The notes: generated by a model from the letters alone, not told the origin. A stretch of 64,000 nucleotides of DNA from Massilia sp. Se16.2.3 (GCF_014171595.1 NZ_CP050451.1:930001-994000); one strand, 5' to 3'. Positions 26,361 to 36,395 are shown, numbered from the stretch's first letter. Made by a program: numbers and translations.

Positions 26361-27413
26361 ATGAACCCGCTCGAGTCCCAGCTGGCCTATCCCTTCGGCG
26401 ACGAACTGCCCACGCCCGGCACGGTGCGCATGGTCGCGCCCGGACTGGGCTGGCTGCGCATGCCGCTGCCCTTCGCGCTCGACCACATCAACCTGTGGCT
26501 GCTGGACGACGAGCGCGAGGGCCGCGCCGGCTGGAGCGTCGTCGATACCGGCGTCGCCACCGATCCCACCCGCGCCGCCTGGGAACAAATCTTCACAGGG
26601 ACGATGGCGGACAAGCCAGTGCTGCGCCTGTTCGCAACCCACTGCCACCCGGACCACGTTGGCCTCTCGGGCTGGCTGTGCGAGCGTTTCGCGGCGCCGT
26701 TCTGGACGACGGCCGGCGAGTTCGGCTTCGCCCGCATGATGGCGGCCGCCTTGCCGGGCGTCGATGGCCCCTCGGCCATTCCCCATTTCGAGCGCCACGG
26801 CCTGACCGACCCGCTCATGCTCGAACAGATGCGCAGCCGCCGCAATTATTATCCCTCGCTGGTGCCGAGCGTGCCGGAAGCCTATACCCGCCTGCAGGAT
26901 GGCCAGCAGCTCCGGATCGGGCAGGCCGGCTGGCGCGTGATTACCGGTTTCGGCCATTCGCCGGAACATGCGGCCCTGTATTCGGACGCGTTGAAGGTCT
27001 TGATTTCAGGCGATATGGTGCTGCCGCGCATTTCGACGAATGTGTCCGTGTTTGCCGTCGAACCGGAGGGCAATCCGCTGCAGCAATATCTCGACTCGCT
27101 GGACAAATTCGCCGGCCTGCCGGAAGACACATTGGTGCTGCCTTCGCACGGGCGGCCTTTCCGCGGCCTGCACACCCGCATCGCGCAGCTGCGCCAGCAC
27201 CACGTGGCGCGCCTGGCCGAGGTACTCGAAGCCTGCCGCACGCCGCACAGCGCGGTGGACATCGTACCGATCATGTTCCGCCGCCAGCTCGACGCACACC
27301 AGCTCAGCTTTGCACTGGGCGAGGCACTCGCGCACCTGCACAAACTTTGGAATGATGGTATGTTGGAGCGAGTAACCGGTGCCGATGGCGTTTTACGTTT
27401 CCAACTAATCTGA
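26361..27413 (+). CDS. MBL-fold metallo-hydrolase (glyoxalase II-like), probable LiuR regulon member
   Basis: 350 residues from ATG 26361. The metallo-beta-lactamase motif THCHPDHVGLSGWL (HxHxDH) and later GFGHSPEHAALY, LISGDMVLP and LPSHGRPF give the full set of metal ligands. The N-terminus PFALDHINLWLLDD is typical of the RNase Z/glyoxalase-like subgroup found beside acyl-CoA genes, where a thioesterase role has been proposed. It is divergent from liuR and shares the operator at 26297-26312, so co-regulation with leucine catabolism is likely. The substrate is not established. Confidence 0.87.
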   Translation: MNPLESQLAYPFGDELPTPGTVRMVAPGLGWLRMPLPFALDHINLWLLDDEREGRAGWSVVDTGVATDPTRAAWEQIFTGTMADKPVLRLFATHCHPDHVGLSGWLCERFAAPFWTTAGEFGFARMMAAALPGVDGPSAIPHFERHGLTDPLMLEQMRSRRNYYPSLVPSVPEAYTRLQDGQQLRIGQAGWRVITGFGHSPEHAALYSDALKVLISGDMVLPRISTNVSVFAVEPEGNPLQQYLDSLDKFAGLPEDTLVLPSHGRPFRGLHTRIAQLRQHHVARLAEVLEACRTPHSAVDIVPIMFRRQLDAHQLSFALGEALAHLHKLWNDGMLERVTGADGVLRFQLI

Positions 27414-27720
27414 TTGATCACTGATCAACTGATCTTAAACCAGCCAGAGCCGGATTCCGTGGGTGTCCCAGCCCACTCCGGCCTCGACTAGACCGCGATT
27501 TGCCCACACGCGTATCTATCGTGCGACAAATGTTGTTTCCTATTAGATACAATTCAGATACATTCATGCTGACTAGAAATTTTGTGGCATGATCGCGAGT
27601 TCCGCGAAAAATCTCTTCAATCTCCACTTCTTTGTTAAGTAACGCTCGGCCCGATGTCACACAAATGGTCTTAACGGCTATGCAACTGACATTTATGGTC
27701 GAGCATGAAATAGTGCCATC
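27414..27720. promoter_or_regulatory. 307-bp AT-richer intergenic region with GTATCT half-sites
   Basis: Distinctly lower GC than its surroundings. It contains GTATCTA (27512-27518), TAGATAC (27544-27550) and CAGATAC (27554-27560): an inverted pair plus a direct repeat, about 160-210 bp upstream of a DNA-binding protein gene. A candidate operator, possibly autoregulatory. No RNA gene or terminator was identified. Confidence 0.35.
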
Positions 27721-28134
27721 ATGAACTCCACGAACGAACGGGAGAGCTTTAGCGAGCGTCTCCAGCAGGCGCTGAAGAACGCCCATTACTCACCGGACAG
27801 CCCGACCCGCCTTGCGCGCGAATTCAATATTCGCTTCGAAGGCCGTCCGATCACGGTCCACGCTGCCCGCAAATGGCTGGTGGGCGAAGCCATTCCGACC
27901 CAGGAAAAGCTGCGCATGATTGCGCAATGGCTGGGTGTGCCGGCTGATTGGCTGCGCTTCGGCGGCCCGGAAAACCCGGGTGCCCAGGCCGACAGCGGCG
28001 GCGGCGCGCGCTTCGAATCGGCCGACGTCAAGCTGATCGCCGATCTGCAGCGCCTGGACGAGCACCATCGCCAGCTGGCACGCGAATTCATCCGCATGCT
28101 GGTACGGGTCAACCACCAGGCAACGACGAAGTAA
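27721..28134 (+). CDS. Helix-turn-helix DNA-binding protein (Cro/CI-like)
   Basis: 137 residues. Residues ~10-80 (SERLQQALKNAHY... RLAREFNIRFEGRPITVHAARKWLVGEAIPTQEKLRMIAQWLGVPADWLRFG) fit a lambda-repressor-like HTH fold with the recognition helix around ITVHAARKWL. The C-terminal helix (DVKLIADLQRLDEHHRQLAREFIRMLV) probably dimerises. Proteins of this shape are common single-copy regulators in Oxalobacteraceae and Burkholderiales. No target is known; the upstream GTATCT repeats are a candidate site. Confidence 0.75.
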   Translation: MNSTNERESFSERLQQALKNAHYSPDSPTRLAREFNIRFEGRPITVHAARKWLVGEAIPTQEKLRMIAQWLGVPADWLRFGGPENPGAQADSGGGARFESADVKLIADLQRLDEHHRQLAREFIRMLVRVNHQATTK

Positions 28135-28250
28135 GCCGGTTCCTTCCCTACTATTGCTTTTTCGCTTACAAATTTTCCTCCGAATCAGGCAGTACAAACG
28201 CCTGTGACTGGCGCATAATCAATTCGTCACAGCAGAGGATCGTGCCGCCA

Positions 28251-28418
28251 ATGAAAAGCAACTACATGAATACCGCCCAGCTGAAGGAACTCATGACCGC
28301 GCCGCCGATGACGGCTGCGCGCCATGCCGAGGTGATGCGCAAACGTATCGCCCAACGCAGGATGCTGGAGGAAGCAAGGGAGTTGAAGAAGGCCGAAAGC
28401 GACTACCTGAAGCGTTAA
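28251..28418 (+). CDS. Small hypothetical protein, 55 residues
   Basis: ATG 28251 preceded by AGAGGA at about 28233; a second in-frame ATG at 28266 is possible. The product (MKSNYMNTAQLKELM... RKRIAQRRMLEEARELKKAESDYLKR) is a highly charged amphipathic helix with a basic middle, likely coiled coil, without signal or membrane segment. It lies downstream of the HTH gene on the same strand. No family recognised. Confidence 0.5.
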   Translation: MKSNYMNTAQLKELMTAPPMTAARHAEVMRKRIAQRRMLEEARELKKAESDYLKR

Positions 28419-28579
28419 GCGTTGAGGTGGGCGCTGGCGCGGCAAGTCGCTGGTTTGCCGTCTGGCGTATCCGTGTGCCTGGTTGGCGCCGGGGTGGTAT
28501 CCGGTCGAGCCGCCGGTCCGGTATCGAACCGGGCTGAGGAGACCGGCTGCCGATGTGGCAGGGTGGTTCCAGTTGTCCG

Positions 28580-29196
28580 TCAGTTGCCGCTGTCGGCAGC
28601 CCCGCGTATGCCCGACCAGCGCGGCGCTTCGCCGTTTTCGAACCCGAGCAGGTCGAGCACGCGGTCGATGCTATGGTCGACCAGCTCATCGATGCTGGCC
28701 GGACGGTGATAAAAGCTGGGCAGGGGCGGAAACACGATGCCGCCCATTTCGGTGACGGCCGTCATATTGCGCAGGTGCGCGAGGTTGAGCGGCGTTTCGC
28801 GCACCATCAGGATCAGGCGCCGGCGTTCCTTCAGGATCACGTCGGCCGCGCGTGCGACCAGGTTGTCCGCCAGCCCATGGGCCACGGCGGCCAGGGTCTT
28901 CATCGAGCAGGGCGCGATCACCATGCCGTCGGTCTGGAATGAACCGCTGGCAATCGTCGCGCCAATTTCACGGTGTTTATGCACGACGTGGGCCAGCGCT
29001 TCGACCTCGCGCCGTGCCATGCCCACTTCCTGGTGCAGGGTCAATGCCGCCGCGTCGGACACCACCGGTGGCTCTCGACGCCGGGCAGGGCGCCCAGCCG
29101 CTGCAGCAGCCGCACGCCATAGACCGCGCCGGTCGCGCCGGTGATGCCGACGACAATACGGCGGCCGGCGTCCCGGCGGGGTCGGGTGCTGCTCAT
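28580..29196 (-). pseudogene. ubiX: Flavin prenyltransferase UbiX, one-base frameshift
   Basis: ATG 29196 begins [11 protein letters not shown] then RIVVGITGATGAVYGVRLLQRL, the UbiX flavin-binding N-terminus. At ~29066-29070 one base is missing; restoring it gives ESHLVVSDAAALTL and the rest: IASGSFQTDGMVIAPCSMKTLAAVAHG, ARAADVILKERRRLILMVRETPLNLAHL and the PPLPSFYHRP end. Corrected length 205, normal. UbiX makes prenylated FMN for the UbiD decarboxylase in ubiquinone synthesis. Its ATG overlaps the grxD stop by one base (TAATG), so the two are co-transcribed. UbiX is important for respiration, so a sequencing error is more likely than true loss. Confidence 0.88.
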
Positions 29197-29507
29197 TACT
29201 TCTTGAACATTGCCTGCAGTTCGCCGGATTCGTACATCTCATTCATGATGTCGGAACCGCCGATGAACTCGCCGTTCACGTAGAGCTGCGGGATGGTCGG
29301 CCAGTTCGAGAAGTCCTTGATGCCCTGGCGCACTTCCGGATCGTCCAGCACGTTGACGGTGGCGATGTTGTCGACGCCGCAAGCTTTCAGGATCTGGATG
29401 GCGCGGCCCGAGAAGCCGCACTGCGGGAACTGGGCGGTGCCCTTCATGAACAGCACGACCGGGGTGTTGGTCACGGTGTCTTTGATCCAGGTTTGTACGT
29501 CGCTCAT
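29196..29507 (-). CDS. grxD: Monothiol glutaredoxin, Grx4 family
   Basis: 103 residues with the monothiol active site CGFS ([15 protein letters not shown]), the cis-Pro region [20 protein letters not shown] and the glutathione loop preceding the C-terminus. Grx4 proteins bind a [2Fe-2S] cluster with glutathione and pass it on in Fe-S assembly, often together with BolA proteins; an IbaG/BolA homologue is at 52175. Translationally coupled to ubiX. Confidence 0.95.
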   Translation of the reverse strand: MSDVQTWIKDTVTNTPVVLFMKGTAQFPQCGFSGRAIQILKACGVDNIATVNVLDDPEVRQGIKDFSNWPTIPQLYVNGEFIGGSDIMNEMYESGELQAMFKK

Positions 29508-29669
29508 GTGAGTATGCCTTCGGTGAGAAATGGAATGGATGGCGCCATTCTATAAGAAATCGCCCGCGCCGGTGCGGCGCCAGGGTCCGCCGCCGCGGGG
29601 CAATTGCGGTATGATCGCCCCCGCTTTCCCTTTCCGCTTTTCCTCTTCCCGTACCGCTCGGAGTCATTC

Positions 29670-29966
29670 ATGCAACAAGCCCCCCGTACCGCGCCTTCCG
29701 CGGGTTTCAATCTCCTGCTGGGCGTGCTGCTGGGCGCCCTCGGCGTGTTCCACCTGGCGACCGGCGCCCAAGGCGATGGCCTTGGCGGCATCCTGAAAGG
29801 GCTGGCGCTGCTGGCCTATGCCCTCGTGCTGGTACGCGACGCCCTGCACATCAGGAAAACCGGCCAGCCCGCCATGCCGCGCCGGCGCCTGAACACGATC
29901 GGCCTGGCTTGCCTCGCGCTGTATTTCGTTGGCGTGCTGGTCAAGAATGGTCCGGCAATGATGTAG
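29670..29966 (+). CDS. Small integral membrane protein, 98 residues
   Basis: ATG 29670, with CGGAG about seven bases upstream. Three hydrophobic stretches: NLLLGVLLGALGVFHLATG, GILKGLALLAYALVLV and IGLACLALYFVGVLV, joined by short polar loops with RRRLN before the last, so two to three transmembrane helices. No family recognised. It is divergent from grxD and converges on a GNAT gene with a 26-bp overlap of the 3' ends. Confidence 0.6.
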   Translation: MQQAPRTAPSAGFNLLLGVLLGALGVFHLATGAQGDGLGGILKGLALLAYALVLVRDALHIRKTGQPAMPRRRLNTIGLACLALYFVGVLVKNGPAMM

Positions 29967-30405
29967 GCTTGCCCAGGCAAACCGCATCTTCGCGGCCGAC
30001 ATAGCGCCCGTAATGCGGGATGACGCGGTAGCCGTGGCGTTCATAAAAAGCCACCGCGCGCAGGTTCACGCGGCGCGTCTCCAGCCAGATCTCGCGGTAA
30101 CCGAAAGCCCGTGCCTGCGTTTCCAGCGCGGCCAGCAGCTGGCGGCCGGCGCCGCTGCCGGGCTGCGCATACATGCGCTTGATCTCGGCAACGTCGGCAT
30201 CGAGCGGACGCAGGGCGCCGCAGCCGAGCGCCGTGCCTGACGCGTCGCGCGCCAGCAGGAACACGGCACGCGGCATGCGCACGTCGCCGGCATCGAAGGA
30301 TGCCGCTCCGCTGTCGCCGCAGATCGCGGCCAGCGCCGCATCGAGCGCCGCGATGAGCGCCCGGGCCTCCAGGCTGTCCGGATCGGCGGGCGCGCAGGCG
30401 AGCAT
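29941..30405 (-). CDS. GNAT-family N-acetyltransferase
   Basis: 154 residues. The core ALGCGALRPLDADVAEIKRMYAQPGSGAGRQLLAALE contains the acetyl-CoA pyrophosphate loop (Q/R-x-x-G-x-G/A variant PGSGAGRQ), followed by YREIWLETRRVNLRAVAFYERHGYRVIPHYG. This resembles the YsnE/PhnO-like small-molecule acetyltransferases. ATG 30405 lies four bases after the tex stop codon, so it is probably the second gene of a tex operon. Substrate unknown. Confidence 0.85.
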   Translation of the reverse strand: MLACAPADPDSLEARALIAALDAALAAICGDSGAASFDAGDVRMPRAVFLLARDASGTALGCGALRPLDADVAEIKRMYAQPGSGAGRQLLAALETQARAFGYREIWLETRRVNLRAVAFYERHGYRVIPHYGRYVGREDAVCLGKPTSLPDHS

Positions 30406-30408
30406 GGC

Positions 30409-32763
30409 TTACTTCTTCAGCTTGGCAAACGCCGCCGCCATCGCGCCGCTGCTCGGCGCCGGCGCCTCCCGTTCCTGGCGCCCGTGCTGGGCCACGCGCT
30501 TGCGGTCCTCGCGGTCGCCGCGCTGCTGCGGCTGCGCGCCCGGCTGCGGCGCCGCGTCCGACAGGCGCATGGTCAGCGCGATGCGTTTTCTCTTCGGGTC
30601 GACTTCCAGCACTTTGACTTTCACGACCTGGCCCGCCTTGACCACCGTGTGCGGATCCTTGACGAAGGTGTTCGACAGCGCCGAGATGTGCACCAGGCCA
30701 TCCTGGTGCACGCCGATATCGACGAAGGCGCCGAAGGCGGCCACGTTGGTGACCACGCCTTCGAGGATCATGTCCGGACGCAGGTCCGAAATGGCTTCCA
30801 CGCCTTCCTTGAAGGTGGCGGTGGTGAACTCGGGCCGCGGGTCGCGCCCCGGCTTTTCCAGTTCCTTCAGGATGTCGCTCACGGTCGGCACGCCGAATGT
30901 CTCGTCCGCATATTTGGCCGGATTCAGGGTCTTGATCAGGGAAGTGTCGCCAATGACCGCCTTCATGTCGCGCTTGACGTCGGCCAGGATCTTTTCCACC
31001 ACCGGGTAGGACTCAGGGTGAACCGCCGAGGCGTCGAGCGGATTTTCGCCGCCCACCACGCGCAGGAAGCCCGCCGCCTGCTCGAAGGTTTTATCTCCCA
31101 GGCGCGGTACCTTCTTGAGGGCTGCGCGCGAGGGGAAGGCGCCCTTCATGTCGCGGTAGCTGACGATGCTCTGGGCCACGCTGGAAGACAGGCCGGAGAC
31201 GCGCGCCAGCAGCGGTGCCGAGGCCGTGTTCACGTCCACGCCCACCGCGTTCACGCAATCCTCGACGACGGCGTCGAGCGAGCGCGCCAATTGCGTTTGC
31301 GAGACGTCGTGCTGGTACTGGCCGACGCCGATCGATTTCGGGTCGATTTTCACCAGTTCCGCCAGCGGATCCTGCAGGCGCCGGGCAATCGACACCGCGC
31401 CGCGGATCGAGACGTCCAGATCCGGCAGTTCGCGCGACGCGAATTCCGAGGCCGAGTACACCGAGGCGCCCGCTTCGGAAACGACGATCTTCGTGAGCTT
31501 GAGTTCGGGTCTCGCCTTGATCAGGTCTTGCGCCAGTTTATCCGTCTCGCGCGAAGCGGTGCCGTTGCCGATCGAGATCAGCGACACATTGTGTTTGGCC
31601 GCCAGCTGGCCCAGCACGTGCAAGGAACCATCCCAGTCGTTCCGCGGCTGGTGCGGGTAGATCGTCGCGGTGTCGACCACCTTGCCGGTGGCATCCACCA
31701 CGGCGACCTTCACGCCCGTGCGCAGGCCGGGATCGAGGCCCATGGTCGCGCGCTGGCCGGCCGGTGCCGCCAGCAGCAGGGATTTCAAATTGCGCGCAAA
31801 CACCTGGATGGCATCGAGTTCGGCCTTTTCGCGCAGGGCGCCCATCAATTCCGTCTCGATGTACATGAAGCTTTTCACGCGCCAAGTCCAGCGCGCGGTG
31901 TCGAGCAGCCATTTGTCGGCCGGACGCCCGCCCGCGCTAATGCCGAAGCGCGCGGCGATGCGGCCTTCGCAGGGGTTCAGGGGCGCGTCCCACTTTGGCT
32001 TTTCCGCCTCGCTGTCCAGGCGCAGGGTGACGTCGAGGATGCCTTCGCGGCGTCCGCGCATCAGCGCCAGCGCCCGGTGCGAAGGGATGTTCGCCAGCGG
32101 CTCGGAATAATCGAAATAGTCGGCGAACTTCTCGCCTTCGTCCTGCTTGCCCTCGACGACTTTCGAGTCGACCACGCCATGCTCCTGCACGTATTCGCGC
32201 AGCGACTGCAGCAGGGTCGCGTCTTCGGCGAAACGCTCCATCAGGATCTGGCGCGCGCCGTCCAGGGCTGCCTTGGTGTCCGGTACGCCCGGATTGTTGA
32301 CGCCGTCGGCATTCGTGAACGCCTCGCGCAGGTATTGCGCCGCCAGCGTTTCCGGGTTGAGCGTCGGGTCGGCCAGCAGCGCGTCGGCCAGCGGAGACAA
32401 GCCCGCTTCGACCGCGATCTGCGCCTTGGTGCGGCGCTTCTGTTTATAGGGCAGGTATAAATCTTCCAGGCGTGTCTTGTCCTCGGCCAGTGCGATCGCT
32501 TCGAGCAATGCCGGCGTCATCTTGTTCTGTTCGGTGATCGATTCGATGATCGCGGCGCGCCGGTCTTCCAGCTCGCGCAGGTAGCGCAGGCGCTCTTCCA
32601 GCAGGCGCAACTGGATGTCGTCGAGGCCGCCCGTGGCTTCCTTGCGGTAGCGCGCGATGAAGGGAACGGTGGCGCCTTCATCCAGCAGGGCGATGGCGGC
32701 GGCCACTTGCGCCGGCTTGGCGGCGAGCTCAATGGCGAGACGTTGTTCGATGGTAGGCAGCAT
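30409..32763 (-). CDS. tex: Tex-family RNA-binding transcription accessory protein
   Basis: 784 residues, the usual Tex length. Order: N-terminal helical region ([21 protein letters not shown]), YqgF-like RNase fold ([16 protein letters not shown]), helix-hairpin-helix pair ([39 protein letters not shown]) and a C-terminal S1 domain ([28 protein letters not shown]). Tex binds nucleic acid non-specifically and affects transcription and stress tolerance. A Gly-poor basic tail ([11 protein letters not shown]) follows S1. Confidence 0.96.
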   Translation of the reverse strand: MLPTIEQRLAIELAAKPAQVAAAIALLDEGATVPFIARYRKEATGGLDDIQLRLLEERLRYLRELEDRRAAIIESITEQNKMTPALLEAIALAEDKTRLEDLYLPYKQKRRTKAQIAVEAGLSPLADALLADPTLNPETLAAQYLREAFTNADGVNNPGVPDTKAALDGARQILMERFAEDATLLQSLREYVQEHGVVDSKVVEGKQDEGEKFADYFDYSEPLANIPSHRALALMRGRREGILDVTLRLDSEAEKPKWDAPLNPCEGRIAARFGISAGGRPADKWLLDTARWTWRVKSFMYIETELMGALREKAELDAIQVFARNLKSLLLAAPAGQRATMGLDPGLRTGVKVAVVDATGKVVDTATIYPHQPRNDWDGSLHVLGQLAAKHNVSLISIGNGTASRETDKLAQDLIKARPELKLTKIVVSEAGASVYSASEFASRELPDLDVSIRGAVSIARRLQDPLAELVKIDPKSIGVGQYQHDVSQTQLARSLDAVVEDCVNAVGVDVNTASAPLLARVSGLSSSVAQSIVSYRDMKGAFPSRAALKKVPRLGDKTFEQAAGFLRVVGGENPLDASAVHPESYPVVEKILADVKRDMKAVIGDTSLIKTLNPAKYADETFGVPTVSDILKELEKPGRDPRPEFTTATFKEGVEAISDLRPDMILEGVVTNVAAFGAFVDIGVHQDGLVHISALSNTFVKDPHTVVKAGQVVKVKVLEVDPKRKRIALTMRLSDAAPQPGAQPQQRGDREDRKRVAQHGRQEREAPAPSSGAMAAAFAKLKK

Positions 32764-32991
32764 GGGACAGCAATCCGTGGTGAGCGTGAGTCAGGCGGGC
32801 AATGATACGCAAACCGGCGCAATGCGCCAGTCTTGACAGCCACCCCTGAACATGCACCCATGCATCGTGGATGTGGTGAAATTTCATGCAGTAAAGATTT
32901 CTCGGCTACGTGCGATTCCGAACAAAACTGAAGTGCCCGTATGAGAGATAATGTCGTTTGTTGTTTTTTTTCATACAGACTCCAGAGACCC

Positions 32992-35900
32992 ATGCACACA
33001 GTTGATTCCCCACGCGAACACGCGAGCGATGCCCCGGCACCGCGCGCGACGCCGGCACGCGCCCCTGCACTGCCCGCACCGGTGGCGACCTGGCTGCAAC
33101 GGGTGGAGGCGGCTGCCCATCCGCAACCGAAGCTGACCATCGAAGTTGCCGATCCGAAGGCCACCCAGTACAAATTTGTGTACGTGATGGCGCCCACCAG
33201 TGGCGGTCGCCACGTCGCTGTCTGCCTGTGCAAGGCCAGGTTGCGCCCAAATGGCGAGGTGGCGGCGGCCAGCCCGGTCAACGAAGTGTTTTCGCTGCTG
33301 TCGGCACCGCCGGCCTATCTGGAGGGTGAAGACGAAGACCTGGTGCGTTTCTTCATCGCCATGCGCAGCGGTTCCTCGCAGAGCACCAGCGCCACCGAGC
33401 CGAAGGGCAAGGTTGGCGCCATCCTGCTCGAGATGCTGCTCGCGCAAGGAAAATTGTTGTGGGCGAACTCCTGGTCCGATATGGCCAATGGCCTCGTGTA
33501 CCCGTTGCAGGCCGGGCCGACCCGGCAAGCCAACCTTGCTTGGCGCGACGAAGGCCGCGCGGTCAAGCTCGGCTGGTCGGTGGAGCCGGCCAATGGCGCC
33601 AATCACCCCGGCGCCGACCTGATCGACTACATGCTGCCGACCGATCCGCCCTGGTACATCGACAACCTGTCCTGCGGGCCCTTGTCCCTGAACCGTGGCG
33701 GCGTCGACATTTCCCTGGCCGAGCTGCAAGCCCTGGTGGCCCAAGCGCCTGTCCTCACCGGCAACGACAAGAAACGCGTCTCGCAATTGCTGCTGGCCCA
33801 TGGCCTGCAAGCCTTGATGCCCTTGCCGCAGCCGCTGACCCAGCGCCTGCGCGACGACGTGCTGCCGCAGCCTTTCCTGATGCTCGATGCGGTGGCCCTG
33901 GCCGACAGCGGCAGCCAGCGCTGGCACGATTTCGCCGTGCTTTCGTTCGATTACGACGGCCAGCGGGTGTCTTTCGATCCGGCCCAGCGCGTGGTGCGCC
34001 AGATCGGCGACGTCACCGAAATCATCGAACGCCATGCCGCCGCGGAGGCGCAGGCGCTCGAGAAACTGACTGAACTCGGCTTCCGCAAGCCCGCCACCGC
34101 GCCCCTGAACGGTGTGGCTGGCGCCTTGCAGCTCGACAGCCAGGCGCACTGGCTGCGCTTTGCCGAAAACGACCTCGATGCCTTGCTCGATGCCGGCTGG
34201 CACCTGCAGAAATCGAACAAATACCGCTACGACGTGGTGCCGGTCGAGGACTGGTATGCCGAGATCGACGAACCCGAGGAAGCGGGCAAAGCCTGGTTCG
34301 AACTGGAACTGGGGATCATCGTCAATCGCCAGCGCGTGCCGCTGCTGCCGGTGCTGGTGCAACTCATCCGCAACGCGCCGCTCGAATTCGACCCGGCCGT
34401 GCTGGCCGCGCACGGCGAAACCGACCAGATGCTGGCTACGCTGCCGGAAGGCCTGCGCGTCGCCCTGCCGTGGGCGCGCGTGAAACCGATCCTGGCCACG
34501 CTGGGCGAACTGTATTTCAACGACAAGATCAAGAACCGCGTACGCCTGTCGACGCTCGACGCCAGCCGCCTGGAAGAACTGGCGCGCAGCGTCGAATTGC
34601 GCTGGTCCGGCGGCGAGCAACTGCGCGAAACCGGCCGCAAGCTGAGCCAGTTCGGCTCGGTGAAGAAGGTCGCTGCGCCCGCCGGCCTGCAGGCTACCCT
34701 GCGCGACTACCAGCTCGACGGCCTGTCGTGGATGCAGTTCCTGCGCGAATACGACCTGGCCGGCATCCTTGCCGACGACATGGGTCTCGGCAAAACCGTG
34801 CAGACGCTCGCCCATATCCTGACGGAAAAGGAAGCGGGCCGCCTGACGCACCCGGCTCTCGTCATCGCGCCGACCAGCCTGATGACCAACTGGCAGGAGG
34901 AAGCCGCCCGCTTCGCGCCGAGCCTGCGCGTATTGCTGCTGCAGGGCAAGGAACGGATGGACCTGTTCGACCAGATTGAACAAAGCGACATCGTGCTGAC
35001 CACCTACGCGCTGCTGCCCCGCGACGAGGAAAAGCTGCGCGAGCACCATTACCACCTGGTGATCCTGGACGAATCGCACTACATCAAGAACACCCGCTCG
35101 AAGGCGGCGCAGACGGCCGGCTCGCTCAGTGCCAACCACCGCCTGTGCCTGACCGGCACGCCGCTGGAAAACCACCTGGGCGAATTGTGGTCGCAGTTCC
35201 ATTTCCTGCTGCCGGGCCTGCTGGGCGAAGAAAAAGCCTTCAATACCCAGTTCCGCCACCCGATCGAGCGCCAGGACGACCCGGTGCGCCGCACCCTGTT
35301 GAATCGCCGCATTCGCCCCTTCCTGCTGCGTCGCACGAAAGACAATGTGGCCAAGGAATTGCCGGAGAAAACGGAAATGGTGCGCCGCGTGGAACTCACC
35401 GGCCCCCAGCGCGACCTGTACGAAACCGTGCGCCTGGCAATGGACAAGAAGGTGCGCGAGGAAATCGACCGCAAGGGCGTGGCGCGCAGCCAGATCGTCA
35501 TTCTCGAAGCCTTGCTGAAACTGCGGCAAGTCTGCTGCGACCCGCGCCTGGTGAAAACCATGCCTTCCAAAAAGAACACGGCCGCGATATCCGCCAAGCT
35601 GACCGACCTGATGCAGATGGTTGACGATTTGCTGGAAGAAGGCCGCAAGATTCTTGTCTTCTCGCAGTTCACCAGCATGCTGGCGCTGATCGAGGAAGAA
35701 CTGGCTGCGCGTGGCATCCGCTATGCCCTCCTCACCGGCGAAACGCGCGACCGTTCGGCGCAGGTGGCTGCCTTCCAGCAGGGTGCGGTGCCTATTTTCC
35801 TGATCAGCCTGAAAGCGGGCGGCGTCGGCCTGAACTTGACGGCCGCCGACACCGTCATCCACTACGACCCGTGGTGGAACCCGGCGGCGGAAAACCAGGC

Positions 35901-36108
35901 GACCGACCGTGCCTGGCGCATCGGCCAGGACAAGCCGGTGTTCGTCTATAAACTGATCGCGAAAGGCACGCTGGAAGAAAAAATCCAGCAGCTGCAGCAG
36001 AAAAAGTCGGAACTGGCGCAGTCGATCCTGGCCGAAGGCGAGTCGCAGAAGATGGCGCTCACCCAGGAAGACCTGCAAGCGATCTTCGCCCCGCTCGACG
36101 AGCAGTAG
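32992..36108 (+). CDS. SNF2-family DNA-dependent ATPase (DEAD/DEAH-like helicase)
   Basis: 1038 residues from ATG 32992. The N-terminal ~570 residues are the bacterial SNF2-associated region. The ATPase core follows: LRDYQLDGLSWMQFL, Walker A ILADDMGLGKTVQT, LVIAPTSLMTNWQEEA, DESHYIKN (motif II), CLTGTPLENHL (III), ILVFSQFTSMLALIEEEL, SLKAGGVGLNLTAADTVIHYDPWWNP and TDRAWRIGQDKPVFVYKL (VI). These enzymes translocate on duplex DNA or displace proteins; the bacterial role is unsettled (RapA is a distant cousin). It stands alone, with no methylase or nuclease partner that would mark a defence island. ATG 32941 is in frame but lacks a ribosome binding site. Confidence 0.93.
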   Translation: MHTVDSPREHASDAPAPRATPARAPALPAPVATWLQRVEAAAHPQPKLTIEVADPKATQYKFVYVMAPTSGGRHVAVCLCKARLRPNGEVAAASPVNEVFSLLSAPPAYLEGEDEDLVRFFIAMRSGSSQSTSATEPKGKVGAILLEMLLAQGKLLWANSWSDMANGLVYPLQAGPTRQANLAWRDEGRAVKLGWSVEPANGANHPGADLIDYMLPTDPPWYIDNLSCGPLSLNRGGVDISLAELQALVAQAPVLTGNDKKRVSQLLLAHGLQALMPLPQPLTQRLRDDVLPQPFLMLDAVALADSGSQRWHDFAVLSFDYDGQRVSFDPAQRVVRQIGDVTEIIERHAAAEAQALEKLTELGFRKPATAPLNGVAGALQLDSQAHWLRFAENDLDALLDAGWHLQKSNKYRYDVVPVEDWYAEIDEPEEAGKAWFELELGIIVNRQRVPLLPVLVQLIRNAPLEFDPAVLAAHGETDQMLATLPEGLRVALPWARVKPILATLGELYFNDKIKNRVRLSTLDASRLEELARSVELRWSGGEQLRETGRKLSQFGSVKKVAAPAGLQATLRDYQLDGLSWMQFLREYDLAGILADDMGLGKTVQTLAHILTEKEAGRLTHPALVIAPTSLMTNWQEEAARFAPSLRVLLLQGKERMDLFDQIEQSDIVLTTYALLPRDEEKLREHHYHLVILDESHYIKNTRSKAAQTAGSLSANHRLCLTGTPLENHLGELWSQFHFLLPGLLGEEKAFNTQFRHPIERQDDPVRRTLLNRRIRPFLLRRTKDNVAKELPEKTEMVRRVELTGPQRDLYETVRLAMDKKVREEIDRKGVARSQIVILEALLKLRQVCCDPRLVKTMPSKKNTAAISAKLTDLMQMVDDLLEEGRKILVFSQFTSMLALIEEELAARGIRYALLTGETRDRSAQVAAFQQGAVPIFLISLKAGGVGLNLTAADTVIHYDPWWNPAAENQATDRAWRIGQDKPVFVYKLIAKGTLEEKIQQLQQKKSELAQSILAEGESQKMALTQEDLQAIFAPLDEQ

Positions 36109-36131
36109 GCCACACGCGACGCAGTGCCCCG

Positions 36132-36201
36132 GCCGCCCGCCACGCCACCTTTTTCCCGGCCTTGTTGGCTGTTCCGGGACAGAAGGCGGCTGGCGGGCGG
36201 C
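36132..36201. terminator. Possible stem-loop after the SNF2 gene
   Basis: GCCGCCCGCCA (36132-36142) pairs with TGGCGGGCGGC (36191-36201); inside lies a second stem CCCGG...CCGGG. There is no T tract after the outer stem, so intrinsic termination is uncertain. Confidence 0.35.
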
Positions 36202-36395
36202 GTGCATTTCGGGGCGCCGGATGGGTCCCGGCACGCTGCCATTTAACAACGTTTAACGTTTTGTAGTAATGTTCAATTTTAAGTAAATAATATTGCTGCA
36301 ACGCCTGCCTATACAAAAAGCCGTTGCCAGCGATATACTCGTTGGCTGCAAGCATCCTGGGTAAGCCAGGTTTCCACATTTTTGGAAGGTATTGG

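Noticed and set aside
27418..27786. 122-codon minus-strand open frame in the low-GC gap
   Set aside because: It starts inside the antisense of the HTH gene, lacks a ribosome binding site and shows none of the codon bias of neighbouring genes.
32833..32861. Sigma-70 promoter at TTGACA before the SNF2 gene
   Set aside because: The expected -10 position reads ACCCAT-like sequence with no match to TATAAT.
32992..36108. Defence island (DISARM- or BREX-like) around the SNF2 ATPase
   Set aside because: Flanked by tex and a two-component pair; no methylase, nuclease, PLD or BREX partner nearby.
32971..36249. 1092-codon minus-strand open frame over the SNF2 gene
   Set aside because: Same shadow effect; the plus strand holds all SNF2 motifs.
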